Source: Candidatus Saccharimonadota bacterium (GTDB lineage: Bacteria > Patescibacteriota > Saccharimonadia > Saccharimonadales > Saccharimonadaceae). Taken from it: DNA of 49,883 nt. The notes beneath the pieces are model-generated. The model ran no database searches. It worked only from the letters and a program-made list of their open reading frames with translations, and was not told the DNA's origin. The translations under genes and the position numbers were made by a program. Position 1 is the first letter of the stretch. Every line of letters starts with the position of its first letter. Positions 31,405-40,262 of the stretch are shown in pieces. Location of the stretch: contig JAUMXO010000006.1 in assembly GCA_030529135.1 (NCBI GenBank), forward strand, positions 1 to 49,883. The letters are read 5' to 3'.

Positions 31405-32670
31405 CTATTTTACAATCGCAAACTTATTTTTACCTTTTTTAATAATTGCAATCTGATTTACTGCTACATCTTCCACCAGTTTTACCCCATTAATAGATAC
31501 CGCCCCCTGTGAAATAAATTCACGAGCTTTTTTCTTAGATTCTGAAAGTCCAGTAGATACTAAAATATCAACTAAATTTGCACCTTTTGCTACAACCGGC
31601 AAATACGCCGCAAATTCAGTCAGTTCATCTTCGGAAAATTCCGAAAAATCTGTCTCTCGATTAAACAACGTTTCACAAAGATTCTCCACTGCTTCCGCAT
31701 TCCCAGCTCCATGCACTATTGTAGTCGCACCACGCGCCAAAGCCTTTTGCGCCAATCTATCCTCCGGATGTTCATGATGTCGCGCAAGCATTTCGTCAAT
31801 TTCTTCTGGCTGATATAAAGTATAAATTTTCAGAAGATTTTCTACTGCCTCGTCAGACTGGTTCATCCAAAATTGATAAAAATCAAAGATAGAGGTATAA
31901 TTTCCTGATCCATTGTCAGTCGCAGTGAGCCATACAGCATTACCTTCTGATTTCCCAAACTTCTTCTTCGTTACCGGATCTATCACGAGTGGAGTACTCC
32001 ATACGTCTGCATCTGCATTTTCAAGCCTTTTAATAAGATGTATTCCAGATGTACAATTCCCATATTGATCTGCACCACAAAGCTGCAAACTCACTCCATA
32101 TTCTCTAAAAAGATGTAAAAAATCGTAACCTTGTATTAAAGTATACGAGAACTCCGCATAAGAAATCCCCGATCCACCATCACCAATCCGATTCTGCACA
32201 AATTGCCTATCAAGTAGTTGGGTCATGGAAAAGTTTTTACCAATTTCACGCAAAAACTCCAAATAGCCAAGATTTTTAAACCAATCCAAATTATCCACCA
32301 TGTTCAAACCAGGCGTCGTATGATCTTTTACATTACCATCGCCGCTATTTATCACTCTCTCAATCTGCTCTTTAATACATTTTTTATTATGTTCTATCTC
32401 TTCGAGCGGCTTTAAATCTCTTTCAGCATTCTCTTTTGGATCGCCAATCTGTCCTGTTGCCCCACCTACTAATAGTACTGGCTCATATCCGTGCCGCACA
32501 AAACAAGCACACATCATTAAAGCCGCCAGATTCCCAATCGTAAGTGAGTCTGCCGAAGGATCCGCCCCCCAATAAAATTTTTTAGATTCCCTAGTGTCTA
32601 ACTCTGCTGGATCTTTAATGGTGGTTTCTGCCATAAAACCACGATAGATTAATTCCTCTGATAATTTCAT
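31405..32670 (-). CDS. tyrS: Tyrosyl-tRNA synthetase
   Basis: The class I enzyme attaches tyrosine to tRNA-Tyr. The 421-residue protein has GADPSADSLTIGNLAAL in place of the HIGH region, the tyrosine-binding YTLIQGYDFLHLF, QLCGADQYGN, the KFGKSEG form of KMSKS and a C-terminal S4 domain (SKKKAREFISQGAVSINGVKL). It is full length for the bacterial family. The ATG is 6 nt after TATAAT, and its promoter lies back to back with that of rnhA. Confidence 0.96.
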   Translation of the reverse strand: MKLSEELIYRGFMAETTIKDPAELDTRESKKFYWGADPSADSLTIGNLAALMMCACFVRHGYEPVLLVGGATGQIGDPKENAERDLKPLEEIEHNKKCIKEQIERVINSGDGNVKDHTTPGLNMVDNLDWFKNLGYLEFLREIGKNFSMTQLLDRQFVQNRIGDGGSGISYAEFSYTLIQGYDFLHLFREYGVSLQLCGADQYGNCTSGIHLIKRLENADADVWSTPLVIDPVTKKKFGKSEGNAVWLTATDNGSGNYTSIFDFYQFWMNQSDEAVENLLKIYTLYQPEEIDEMLARHHEHPEDRLAQKALARGATTIVHGAGNAEAVENLCETLFNRETDFSEFSEDELTEFAAYLPVVAKGANLVDILVSTGLSESKKKAREFISQGAVSINGVKLVEDVAVNQIAIIKKGKNKFAIVK

Positions 32671-32676
32671 ATCTTT

Positions 32677-32711
32677 ATTATACCATAATTACGTGCGTCA
32701 TATGATACAAT
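32677..32711. promoter_or_regulatory. Divergent -10 boxes of tyrS and rnhA
   Basis: TATAAT (32677-32682, minus) is 6 nt from the tyrS ATG, and TACAAT (32706-32711, plus) is 6 nt from the rnhA ATG. Only 23 bp separate the boxes, so upstream elements overlap; TCATATGA in between is palindromic. Confidence 0.7.
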
Positions 32712-32717
32712 AAGAAT

Positions 32718-33143
32718 ATGAAAATTCTTTGGACTGATGGTAGCGCCGAGCCGAACCCAGGCCCTGGTGGCTGGGCAGTAATAGACGAAGAGACTAAATC
32801 CCCAGCCAAATTAGGCAATGCCAAACATACTACAAATATCCAAATGGAAGGTACCGCACTTAAAGAAGCTATTAAGTATGCCGGAAATGAAGGTTGCGAA
32901 ATTCACACCGATTCAGAATTTTGGGTCAACGTCCTTACCAAATGGGCGCCTAGCTGGGAGAAAAATAATTGGAAGAAAAAATCCGGCCCTATCAAAAATC
33001 TCGAGCTAGTCCAAGAATTATATAAACTTTATCAAGAAAACAACGTCAAACTGATCTGGACTCGCGGCCATGTCGGCACAGAATTAAATGAACTTGCTGA
33101 TACTTGGGCTACCAAAGCCCGACTAAATGAAAAAATAAAATAG
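32718..33143 (+). CDS. rnhA: Ribonuclease HI
   Basis: It cleaves RNA in RNA-DNA hybrids. The 141-residue protein has the four catalytic carboxylates D7 (WTDGSAEPNPGPGGW), E44, D65 (IHTDSEFWVN) and D128 (NELADTWA), plus H118 in TRGHVG. The basic W-rich handle (WEKNNWKKKSG) is present. The start is leaderless-type, and the gene ends 3 bp from the uvrD stop with no terminator between them. Confidence 0.95.
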   Translation: MKILWTDGSAEPNPGPGGWAVIDEETKSPAKLGNAKHTTNIQMEGTALKEAIKYAGNEGCEIHTDSEFWVNVLTKWAPSWEKNNWKKKSGPIKNLELVQELYKLYQENNVKLIWTRGHVGTELNELADTWATKARLNEKIK

Positions 33144-33146
33144 CGC

Positions 33147-35207
33147 CTACCACCAAATTATATTACCATCTGCATCGAGTTCAACATCGTTAGAACTAGC
33201 ATCAGAATTGTCAAGATCAAAATCACCAGAACCATAACCAAGCGAACCTACATTATCCGAGCCATCTTCAAAACTACTACCTAAACCGCCACCATATCCT
33301 AACTCATTCAGAAATCTCGATGGCATCGAAAATCCATAAGTACCGTAATTATTCCGCCTTCTTGCGTAGGTTAAAAACAGTCTTAGTTTTGCCCTCGTCA
33401 TTCCCACATACATCAATCTCCGTTCTTCCTCCAATTCCGACTCGGTTTCCGAACCTCTAGCCGACGGAAATAGTCCTTCTTCCATCCCCACAATAAATAC
33501 CACTGGAAATTCCAAACCCTTCGCCGCGTGAAGAGTCATTAATGTAATCGCATTTTTTGCAGTTTTTTCATCCGCCGAAGACATCAAAGCCGCATCAGCC
33601 ACAAATTCTTCTATGGTTGCATATTCACTTGCATTCCCTGCCAAAACTTCCAAATTCTTCATCCGTTCATCCGTATTTGGCGTACCATCATCTACTAATG
33701 TAGAAAAATCAAATTTTTCCGTAAGCTGTTTCACGATTTCTCCCGGATTTTCAAAATTGTCTACCTTTACACTCGCCAGAAACCCTACCAATTTTTCCAA
33801 ACTCGCTCGCGCCTTAGCCGAAGACAAAACTGTAGAAAAATCTATTCCAAACAAAGGTTCATCACTATCCACTATTGCCACTGCCATTAATATTTTCCCT
33901 ATCGATACCGCACCCACTCCAGATAAAACATTTTTCATCACTCTTTCTAAACTAATCAAATCTCGTCCGTTCACAATAAGCTTCAAAATTGCTAACACGT
34001 CTTTTATTTCTTTTCGATCGTAAAATCTCACACCGCCCACAATTTTATATGGTAAATTCATTTCCATGAATACTTTTTCAAATGCTAACGACTGTGCATT
34101 CGTTCGATATAGAACCGCAAAATCACTCAAATCTGGATAGTCTCGCCTAAGATTCAAAATTTTTAATGCTACATAATTTGCTTCTGCTTTGTCATCAACC
34201 AAAGATTCCATTTCTACCGGTGCACCTTTTTCCGATTCGGTAAAAAGCACTTTTTCTGATCGTGTCTTGTTATTGTTAATGATCTTCTGCGAAGCCTCCA
34301 AAATATTTCCAGTTGAACGATAATTTTGTTCTAATTTTATTACTTTTGCACCCGGAAAATCTTTTTCAAAATTAAGAATATTTGTAAAATCTGCCCCTCG
34401 CCAAGAATAAATCGATTGCCAATCATCTCCCACCACCGCAATATTACGCTTTTTATTAACGAGCATTTTTACCAAATGATATTGTACCACATTCGTATCC
34501 TGATATTCATCAATTAAGATATGCTCAAACTTCTGTTGCCATTTTTCTCTTATTTGTTTGTTAGTCGTAAAAAGTTTTAAAGTCCGAAGTAACAAATCAT
34601 CAAAATCCAATGCATGATTTTTTTCTTTTTCTTTTTCGTATTCAAGAAAAATTTGCGCTATCTGCTTTTGATTTGGATAATACGCCTTTTCTGCATAAAC
34701 TTCTGGCGTATTACCTTGATTTTTTTCGTTAGAAATTATCGAGAGAACTCCTTTTGGCTTTAGATTCTTATTTTCATTAAGTTTTAAATTCTTCAAAATC
34801 CTTTTAATAAGCGCCACCTGATCGTCCGCATCGTAAATTACAAAATCACGAGAAAGCCCCGCCGCTTCTGCCTCAATTCGCAAAATTTTCACCGAAATTC
34901 CATGAAAAGTCCCCATGTAAGGCATAAAACTCCTCGGCGGCTCCTCATCTAAAGTTTCAGTCTGAAGTAATTTCCATAACCTACTTCGCATTTCTCCCGC
35001 CGCTTTATTGGTAAAAGTCACCGCCAAAATTCGTTCTGGCTTTATTCCGTGCAATATTAAATTTGCAATTCGATGCGTAAGCGTTCTAGTTTTTCCCGAC
35101 CCAGCTCCCGCTAAAATCAAAAGTGGACCTTCAAGATACTCCACTGCTTCCTTTTGCATCGGGTTCAAACCCCTTAGAATTTTCGAAACCTCCAAGTTAT
35201 CACTCAT
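33147..35207 (-). CDS. UvrD/PcrA-type superfamily 1 DNA helicase
   Basis: The 686-residue 3'-5' helicase has LNPMQKEAVEYLEGPLLILAGAGSGKT (Q-motif and Walker A), AVTFTNKAAGEMR, DEYQDTN, GDDWQSIYSWRGAD, EQNYRST, TLMTLHAAKGLEFPVVFIVGMEEG and EERRLMYVGMTRA. It serves nucleotide excision and recombination control. Beyond the helicase core the tail is short, Gly/Ser/Asp-rich and ends in NIIWW. The ATG is 6 nt after TATAAT. Assignment to uvrD versus pcrA cannot be settled. Confidence 0.93.
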   Translation of the reverse strand: MSDNLEVSKILRGLNPMQKEAVEYLEGPLLILAGAGSGKTRTLTHRIANLILHGIKPERILAVTFTNKAAGEMRSRLWKLLQTETLDEEPPRSFMPYMGTFHGISVKILRIEAEAAGLSRDFVIYDADDQVALIKRILKNLKLNENKNLKPKGVLSIISNEKNQGNTPEVYAEKAYYPNQKQIAQIFLEYEKEKEKNHALDFDDLLLRTLKLFTTNKQIREKWQQKFEHILIDEYQDTNVVQYHLVKMLVNKKRNIAVVGDDWQSIYSWRGADFTNILNFEKDFPGAKVIKLEQNYRSTGNILEASQKIINNNKTRSEKVLFTESEKGAPVEMESLVDDKAEANYVALKILNLRRDYPDLSDFAVLYRTNAQSLAFEKVFMEMNLPYKIVGGVRFYDRKEIKDVLAILKLIVNGRDLISLERVMKNVLSGVGAVSIGKILMAVAIVDSDEPLFGIDFSTVLSSAKARASLEKLVGFLASVKVDNFENPGEIVKQLTEKFDFSTLVDDGTPNTDERMKNLEVLAGNASEYATIEEFVADAALMSSADEKTAKNAITLMTLHAAKGLEFPVVFIVGMEEGLFPSARGSETESELEEERRLMYVGMTRAKLRLFLTYARRRNNYGTYGFSMPSRFLNELGYGGGLGSSFEDGSDNVGSLGYGSGDFDLDNSDASSNDVELDADGNIIWW

Positions 35208-35213
35208 TGTTCC

Positions 35214-35260
35214 ATTATAACATATTTATTATTTACAAAATATTCATCTGGTGATATAAT
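35214..35260. promoter_or_regulatory. Divergent promoters of uvrD-type gene and HTH-murA
   Basis: TATAAT (35214-35219, minus) is 6 nt before the helicase ATG. TTTACA (35232-35237), a 17-nt spacer and TATAAT (35255-35260) lie 6 nt before the murA GTG. Confidence 0.75.
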
Positions 35261-35266
35261 TAAGTA

Positions 35267-36817
35267 GTGAAAAAACCGAAAACCTATCAAGAAGTCATTG
35301 GTGAGACTATCGAACAAATGCGCACCGACAAAGGTTGGACGCAAGGTGAACTCGCCGAAGCTACTGGTACCAGCCAGTCGGCTATTCATCGTATTGAAAA
35401 AGGTGGCCAAAACGTCTCCCTAGAGATGATTAAAAAACTTTCCGAAGCCCTCGGCACCCAAATTCTCTCTATTAATGATTCAGTCTCCCAAAGTTTTCGT
35501 ATTCGTGGCGGCAAAGAGCTAAGCGGTGAAATTACAGTCAACACATCTAAGAATGCTGCTGTTGCTCTCCTTATGGCTGCACTTCTAAATTCCGGCAAGA
35601 CCATACTCCACCGAATCGCTCGTATAGAAGAAGTTTTTCGTATTATTGAAGTCCTAGAATCTATCGGCGTGAAATGTCATTGGCAAAATCGCCATCGAGA
35701 TTTAGAGATTATATCACCACGCGAATTAAAACTAGAACAAATGGATGTAGAGGCCGCCAGAAAAACCCGTTCTGTAATTATGCTACTTGGTCCTTTACTC
35801 CATCGCTACAAAGAATTCCAACTTCCCTACGCCGGTGGCTGTTCGTTGGGCGTCAGAACTATTGAACCGCATCTAAAAGCTCTGGAATCTTTTGGTCTTA
35901 AAGTTGACGCTGAATCAAACAGTGGCTTCTATCAAGTTAAAGTCAACCAACACACACTTAAGAAATATGAAGATCGCTACATTGTTTTAGTCGAACGTGG
36001 CGACACTGTCACCGAAAATGTCCTCATGGCTGCTGCTCTTAGCCCTGGTCGCACTACTATTGTCGGTGCCTCGTCTAATTATATGGTCCAAGATATGTGC
36101 TTCTTTTTGGAAAAGTTGGGCGTTAAAATCTCTGGTATCGGTACTACCACTTTAGTAATTCGTGGTAGATCCACCATTGATGCAGACGTAGAATACAATC
36201 TTTCTGAAGACCCAATCGAAGCCATGAGCTTTATTGCTGCTGCCTACGCCACCCACTCCGAAATTACCATCCGTCGTGCGCCTATCGAATTCCTCGAAAT
36301 TGAACTTGAAATTCTGAAATCCATGAATGCTAGATTCAAAAAAACCAAAGAATACCTCGCTGCCAACGGCCGCACTCGTTTAGTGGATCTAAAAATCTTA
36401 AAATCCGATTTAATTGCACCAGTCGACAAAATCCATCCAATGCCATTCCCTGGTCTTAATATCGATAATCTTCCATTCTTCTCAGTAATTGCTGCTGTCG
36501 CTGAAGGCCGTACCATGATCCACGATTGGGTTTTCGAAAATCGTGCCATTTACACCACCGAGCTATCCAACCTTAATGTCAAAGTAGAACTACTAGATGC
36601 TCACCGTCTCTACGTTGAAGGACCTACTAATTGGCGCCCAGCTGAGCTCGTTGCTCCACAAGCACTTCGCCCAGCCGTAGTAGTATTAATTGGAATGCTC
36701 GCCGCTCCTGGCACCTCTATCCTCAGAAATGTCTATTCTATTAATCGCGGTTACCAAGACTTTGCCGTACGGCTCCGCCATCTTGGCGCCGACATTACGC
36801 CTCTTACCGGTATTTAG
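35267..36817 (+). CDS. murA: MurA with N-terminal XRE-type HTH domain
   Basis: Residues about 5-70 form a Cro/C1-type helix-turn-helix (RTDKGWTQGELAEATGTSQS...IHRIEKG). From about 76 to 516 the protein is UDP-N-acetylglucosamine 1-carboxyvinyltransferase, the first committed step of peptidoglycan synthesis, with K95-N96 in NTSKNAA and active-site C192 in AGGCSLGVRTIEPH, so it keeps the fosfomycin-reactive cysteine. Usual MurA is about 420 residues; the extra length is the HTH. The fusion could let the enzyme bind DNA and adjust expression to substrate. The GTG start lies 6 nt after TATAAT. pgk follows 18 bp later with its own -10 box. Confidence 0.9.
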   Translation: MKKPKTYQEVIGETIEQMRTDKGWTQGELAEATGTSQSAIHRIEKGGQNVSLEMIKKLSEALGTQILSINDSVSQSFRIRGGKELSGEITVNTSKNAAVALLMAALLNSGKTILHRIARIEEVFRIIEVLESIGVKCHWQNRHRDLEIISPRELKLEQMDVEAARKTRSVIMLLGPLLHRYKEFQLPYAGGCSLGVRTIEPHLKALESFGLKVDAESNSGFYQVKVNQHTLKKYEDRYIVLVERGDTVTENVLMAAALSPGRTTIVGASSNYMVQDMCFFLEKLGVKISGIGTTTLVIRGRSTIDADVEYNLSEDPIEAMSFIAAAYATHSEITIRRAPIEFLEIELEILKSMNARFKKTKEYLAANGRTRLVDLKILKSDLIAPVDKIHPMPFPGLNIDNLPFFSVIAAVAEGRTMIHDWVFENRAIYTTELSNLNVKVELLDAHRLYVEGPTNWRPAELVAPQALRPAVVVLIGMLAAPGTSILRNVYSINRGYQDFAVRLRHLGADITPLTGI

Positions 36818-36823
36818 GTATGT

Positions 36824-36829
36824 TATAAT
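36824..36829 (+). promoter_or_regulatory. pgk -10 box, leaderless spacing
   Basis: TATAAT is followed after 6 nt by the pgk ATG. Confidence 0.75.
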
Positions 36830-36835
36830 CAAAAT

Positions 36836-37888
36836 ATGAAAACGATTAAAGATATAGACTTAAAAAATCAAATTATTTTAATACGCGTAGACTACAACGT
36901 CCCATTAAAAGACGGCGTAATTACCGACGATCTCCGTATTCGTGCTAGTCTCCCCACTATTAATTACTTGCTAGAAAATGATGTCAAAAAAATCGTTCTA
37001 ATTTCTCATCTTGGCCGCCCAGAAGGCAAAGAAAATCCCGATTTTTCACTCTCACCAGTTGCAGACACTTTAAGAAATCTTCTTCAAAATCAAAAAATTG
37101 GTTTTTATCAATTACCTAAAAAAGCCGAAAAAATTAACACTCCAGAAGATGAGAGAATCGTGCTGCTTGAAAACCTCCGTTTTGACCCAGGTGAAGAAGC
37201 AAATAATCCAGATTTCATCAAAAATATTATCGATTCTATAAACGCCAATGTTTTCGTCCAAGATGGTTTTGCCGTAGTCCATCGTGCTCATGCCTCTACG
37301 GATGCTATCAAAAATTTCTTACCCGTATATTCCGGTTTTCTAGTAGAAAAAGAGGTTGAAAACCTTACCAAAGTTTTAAAAAACCCAGAACATCCCGTAC
37401 TCCTTATTATCGGTGGCTCAAAAGTAGAAGACAAACAACCTTTAATTGACAAATTTATCAATATTGCCGATCATATTTTAGTCGGTGGTAAAATTGCCGC
37501 TGATGGATACAAATCTGAAAACGGAAAAATTATCGTCGCCCACGATTTTGATGAAGACTCCATGGGTAATAAATTAGATATCGGCCCAATCTCCACTTCC
37601 GAATTTGCCAAATATATCGAAAACGCTAAAACTATTATTTGGAATGGCGTAATGGGCAAAGTCGAAGATCCTGCTTTTACCACCGCTTCTAGTATCATCG
37701 CTGATTTAATCGGAAAAAACCAAGACGCTACCACCATCATTTGCGGCGGCGATACTGCCGGCTTTGTCGAAAATTATCTCAAGAATCACGCAGACTTAAA
37801 TTATTCTCTCATTTCTACTGGTGGTGGCGCCTCACTAGAATTCCTTCTCGGCAAAAAATTACCAGGTCTAGTAGCAATCGCTGATTAA
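36836..37888 (+). CDS. pgk: Phosphoglycerate kinase
   Basis: It transfers phosphate from 1,3-bisphosphoglycerate to ADP. The 350-residue protein is about 40-50 residues shorter than usual. The N-domain has RVDYNVPLKDG, ISHLGRPEG, LLENLRFDPGEE and QDGFAVVHRAHAST; the C-domain has IIGGSKVEDK, IWNGVMGKVE, CGGDTAGFVEN and STGGGASLEFL. The shortening falls mainly in the C-domain after GGSKVEDK. It overlaps the convergent pyk gene by 4 bp. Confidence 0.95.
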   Translation: MKTIKDIDLKNQIILIRVDYNVPLKDGVITDDLRIRASLPTINYLLENDVKKIVLISHLGRPEGKENPDFSLSPVADTLRNLLQNQKIGFYQLPKKAEKINTPEDERIVLLENLRFDPGEEANNPDFIKNIIDSINANVFVQDGFAVVHRAHASTDAIKNFLPVYSGFLVEKEVENLTKVLKNPEHPVLLIIGGSKVEDKQPLIDKFINIADHILVGGKIAADGYKSENGKIIVAHDFDEDSMGNKLDIGPISTSEFAKYIENAKTIIWNGVMGKVEDPAFTTASSIIADLIGKNQDATTIICGGDTAGFVENYLKNHADLNYSLISTGGGASLEFLLGKKLPGLVAIAD

Positions 37889-39318
37889 ACGTGCCTAATT
37901 TTTATCGTATCAGTCCCATATTTATTTTTATCGCCCGATACTATCACAGCCAGTAAGTCTTTCTTTCCTTCTCTGGTCTGAAGATATTCAGATTCTTTAA
38001 GCTCCAAAGCTAATTCTCTCCCAAAATTCTCATCATATTTTCTCACAAATGCCGAATTCGCATAGGTCAGAGCTAACTGATTTGCCACCCTAGCATCTGG
38101 TGTTACCGAAATAATTGGCACATTCGGCCTTTGAGCCGCCATCGTTGCAGCCGTAGCGCCAGAAGCAGTTTGACAAACTATTACATCTGCTTCAATCTTC
38201 TCAGCCAGTCTCGCCACCGTAGAAGAAATTGCGTCATAAATTGCTTTTTCGCCTTCCGGCTGTCTCTTCATCGGCGCAACTCGCGAATGATTTTGAGTAT
38301 AAAGAATCACTTTTTTCATTTCTTTTACCGCTTCTACAGGATATTCTCCATTAGCAGTCTCATCTGAAAGCATCACCGCATCGGCACCCTGCACTACTGC
38401 AGTGGCTACATCCGAAACTTCCGCCCTAGTTGGTTCCGGATTTTCTACCATCGAACCCATCATTTGAGTAGCCACAATACAAAGTTTTGCATGCGCTCTA
38501 CAAAGTGCAATTAATTTCCGCTGCACTATTGGCACCACTTCTGCACCAGCCTCTACCGCCATATCGCCCCTAGCCACCATAATTCCATCCGCTGCTTTTA
38601 CAATTTCTTCCAGATTTTCATCACTAGAAATAGCCTTTTTGGTTTCAATTTTTGCAATCACTTTTGCCGTAGAACCGAGAGATAAAAGAATTTGTTTTAA
38701 TTTTTCAATGTCAGAAGCCGATTGCACAAAAGAAAGCGCCACAAAATCATAATCTTGCCCTGCACCATACTCCAAGTCCGCCATGTCTTTTGAGGTAATA
38801 ATATCCCCGCCAAAATCTGTTTCTGGTAAATTTAGCCCTTTTCTACTCATCACGAATCCGTCATTCAAAACTTTCACTTTTATAGCAGTACTAGATACGA
38901 TTTCAGTTATTTCAGTTTTTATCTTGCCGTCGAACATGAATAATGGTTCGCCTATTTTTACTTTTTCTACTAAATTATACTGTACTGGTAAAGTCAATCC
39001 ACCATCATGTTCAAAGCCTTCTTCAGCTTCCAAAATTACTTCGTCACCAGAAGATAAATCCAAGTGGTTGTCAACCAACTCGCCTAATCTAATTTTTGGC
39101 CCTTGTAAATCCTGTAAAATCGCTACGCTACGTCCTTTTTTCTCCGCCGCTGCACGAATCTGTTTGATTTGCTCTGCACGTTCTTCATTTGTCCCATGTG
39201 AACAATTCAATCTACATCCATTCACCCCAGCCATAATAATTTCTTCAATCTTCTCTGGTCCAAACACAGACGGGCCAATCGTCGCCAAAATTTTTGTTCT
39301 CTTAAAAAGTTTACTCAT
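37885..39318 (-). CDS. pyk: Pyruvate kinase
   Basis: It makes pyruvate and ATP from phosphoenolpyruvate. The 477-residue protein has KILATIGPSVFGPE, RLNCSHG, DLQGPKIRLGEL, the catalytic block IAKIETKKA, MVARGDMAVEAG, ATQMMGSMVENPEPTRAEVSDVA and DAVMLSDETANGEYP, followed by a complete regulatory C-domain. The -10 box reads TAATAT, 6 nt before the ATG. It is convergent with pgk, and only 47 bp separate it from the next divergent gene. Confidence 0.96.
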   Translation of the reverse strand: MSKLFKRTKILATIGPSVFGPEKIEEIIMAGVNGCRLNCSHGTNEERAEQIKQIRAAAEKKGRSVAILQDLQGPKIRLGELVDNHLDLSSGDEVILEAEEGFEHDGGLTLPVQYNLVEKVKIGEPLFMFDGKIKTEITEIVSSTAIKVKVLNDGFVMSRKGLNLPETDFGGDIITSKDMADLEYGAGQDYDFVALSFVQSASDIEKLKQILLSLGSTAKVIAKIETKKAISSDENLEEIVKAADGIMVARGDMAVEAGAEVVPIVQRKLIALCRAHAKLCIVATQMMGSMVENPEPTRAEVSDVATAVVQGADAVMLSDETANGEYPVEAVKEMKKVILYTQNHSRVAPMKRQPEGEKAIYDAISSTVARLAEKIEADVIVCQTASGATAATMAAQRPNVPIISVTPDARVANQLALTYANSAFVRKYDENFGRELALELKESEYLQTREGKKDLLAVIVSGDKNKYGTDTIKIRHV

Positions 39319-39365
39319 ATTATTATATTATCATATTTATACTTTTTATGGTAATATATAAGTAT

Positions 39366-39902
39366 ATGGCACATAATAAAAACAAATATTTAGAAAATCG
39401 TATCAAAAGATTCCAAGAGCCTTTACCAAAAAAACCAAAATTTGAAATCGCTTCCAAAAGTTCTTATCACATTACAAAAAATACCATACTCGGTGTTATT
39501 GTTACAGCAGTAGTTGTTGTCATCGGATTTTGTATATTTAACCTTATTGCTACTCCAGAATTTTTAGTTAAAAGAGAGGTCGAATCTATAGTCGCAGATT
39601 ATTACGAAAATTATTTTTATCCAACACTCTTAAAAAATAATTCTATCGACCCTGAGCATATTTCCGATTCTATCGAATCGAAATCTGCTATTAACAATGT
39701 ATTTAGCAAATATGCCGATCACGGTTTTTATGATACCAGTTTCAACCAATTATTGCATTATGATGATTTAAAACACATTAGTTCCAGCGCTAAACTATCC
39801 GAATATTGCGACCTAGAAAATAGTCGCATCAGAATCTATCCTGAACATCCTTTTGGTAGTAAAAATTACCGCGTAGAATATACCTATTCTTGCAATTTTT
39901 AA
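39366..39902 (+). CDS. Hypothetical single-pass membrane protein
   Basis: The 178-residue protein has a basic cytoplasmic start (RIKRFQEPLPKKPKF), one membrane segment (TILGVIVTAVVVVIGFCIFNLI, about 42-63) and an outer domain of about 115 residues with two cysteines near the end (SEYCDLENS, YTYSCNF) that could form a disulphide. No family is recognised. The ATG at 39366 is preferred to one six codons upstream because a TAATAT-type -10 overlaps that region. Confidence 0.6.
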   Translation: MAHNKNKYLENRIKRFQEPLPKKPKFEIASKSSYHITKNTILGVIVTAVVVVIGFCIFNLIATPEFLVKREVESIVADYYENYFYPTLLKNNSIDPEHISDSIESKSAINNVFSKYADHGFYDTSFNQLLHYDDLKHISSSAKLSEYCDLENSRIRIYPEHPFGSKNYRVEYTYSCNF

Positions 39903-39918
39903 GAATTCTTGTTATAAT
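39890..39918 (+). promoter_or_regulatory. tRNA-Glu promoter
   Basis: TTGCAA (39890-39895), a 17-nt spacer and TATAAT (39913-39918), 18 nt before the tRNA 5' end. Confidence 0.8.
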
Positions 39919-39935
39919 AAACCTAGCACTTTTTT

Positions 39936-40010
39936 GGCCTCATAGTATAATGGTTAGTACAACGGGTTTTCATCCCGTCAATGTGGGTTCAATTCCCGCT
40001 GAGGTCACCA
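39936..40010 (+). tRNA. tRNA-Glu (anticodon UUC), CCA encoded
   Basis: Acceptor GGCCTCA/TGAGGTC (one G-T pair), anticodon stem ACGGG/CCCGT with loop TTTTCAT, T-arm GTGGG-TTCAATT-CCCGC and CCA. Unlike four other tRNAs here it has no downstream 3'-end copy; an ordinary terminator follows. Confidence 0.96.
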
Positions 40011-40028
40011 AGACACGAATAAAAATCT

Positions 40029-40055
40029 CAAGCGAGCGAAAACGCTTGTTTTTTT
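40029..40055 (+). terminator. Terminator of tRNA-Glu
   Basis: CAAGCG and CGCTTG pair around an 8-nt loop and are followed by seven T. Its 3' end doubles as the -35 region of the next promoter. Confidence 0.85.
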
Positions 40056-40074
40056 ATAAAAAGTATGGTATAAT
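40046..40074 (+). promoter_or_regulatory. Promoter of the secreted-protein pair
   Basis: TTGTTT (40046-40051), 17 nt, then extended -10 TGGTATAAT (box 40069-40074). The leader is about 40 nt and carries AGGAGGTGGAAG. Confidence 0.7.
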
Positions 40075-40118
40075 AAGAATAGTACGTTAAAAAGGAGTTG
40101 ACGAATAGGAGGTGGAAG

Positions 40119-40262
40119 ATGGTGATGACGTTGCTAACGATGTTTGCATTCGTTCTACTATTACTCATGGCGGGAGGCTTCTTGCTCCTCATGGGTTTTG
40201 TAGAAATGGACCTTTGGGATAGAGAAGAAGAGGAGGAGAAAAGATGGAAAAAAAGAAAATAA
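40119..40262 (+). CDS. Small membrane protein with acidic tail
   Basis: A 47-codon frame starts at an ATG preceded by AGGAGGTGGAAG. It encodes a hydrophobic segment rich in Leu/Met (TLLTMFAFVLLLLMAGGFLLLMG) followed by a charged tail (DREEEEEKRWKKRK). Its last 19 bp overlap the next gene, whose SD sequence lies in the glutamate codons. No homologue is recognised; the strong SD, coupling and promoter support it as a real gene. It may assist export or membrane placement of the next product. Confidence 0.65.
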   Translation: MVMTLLTMFAFVLLLLMAGGFLLLMGFVEMDLWDREEEEEKRWKKRK

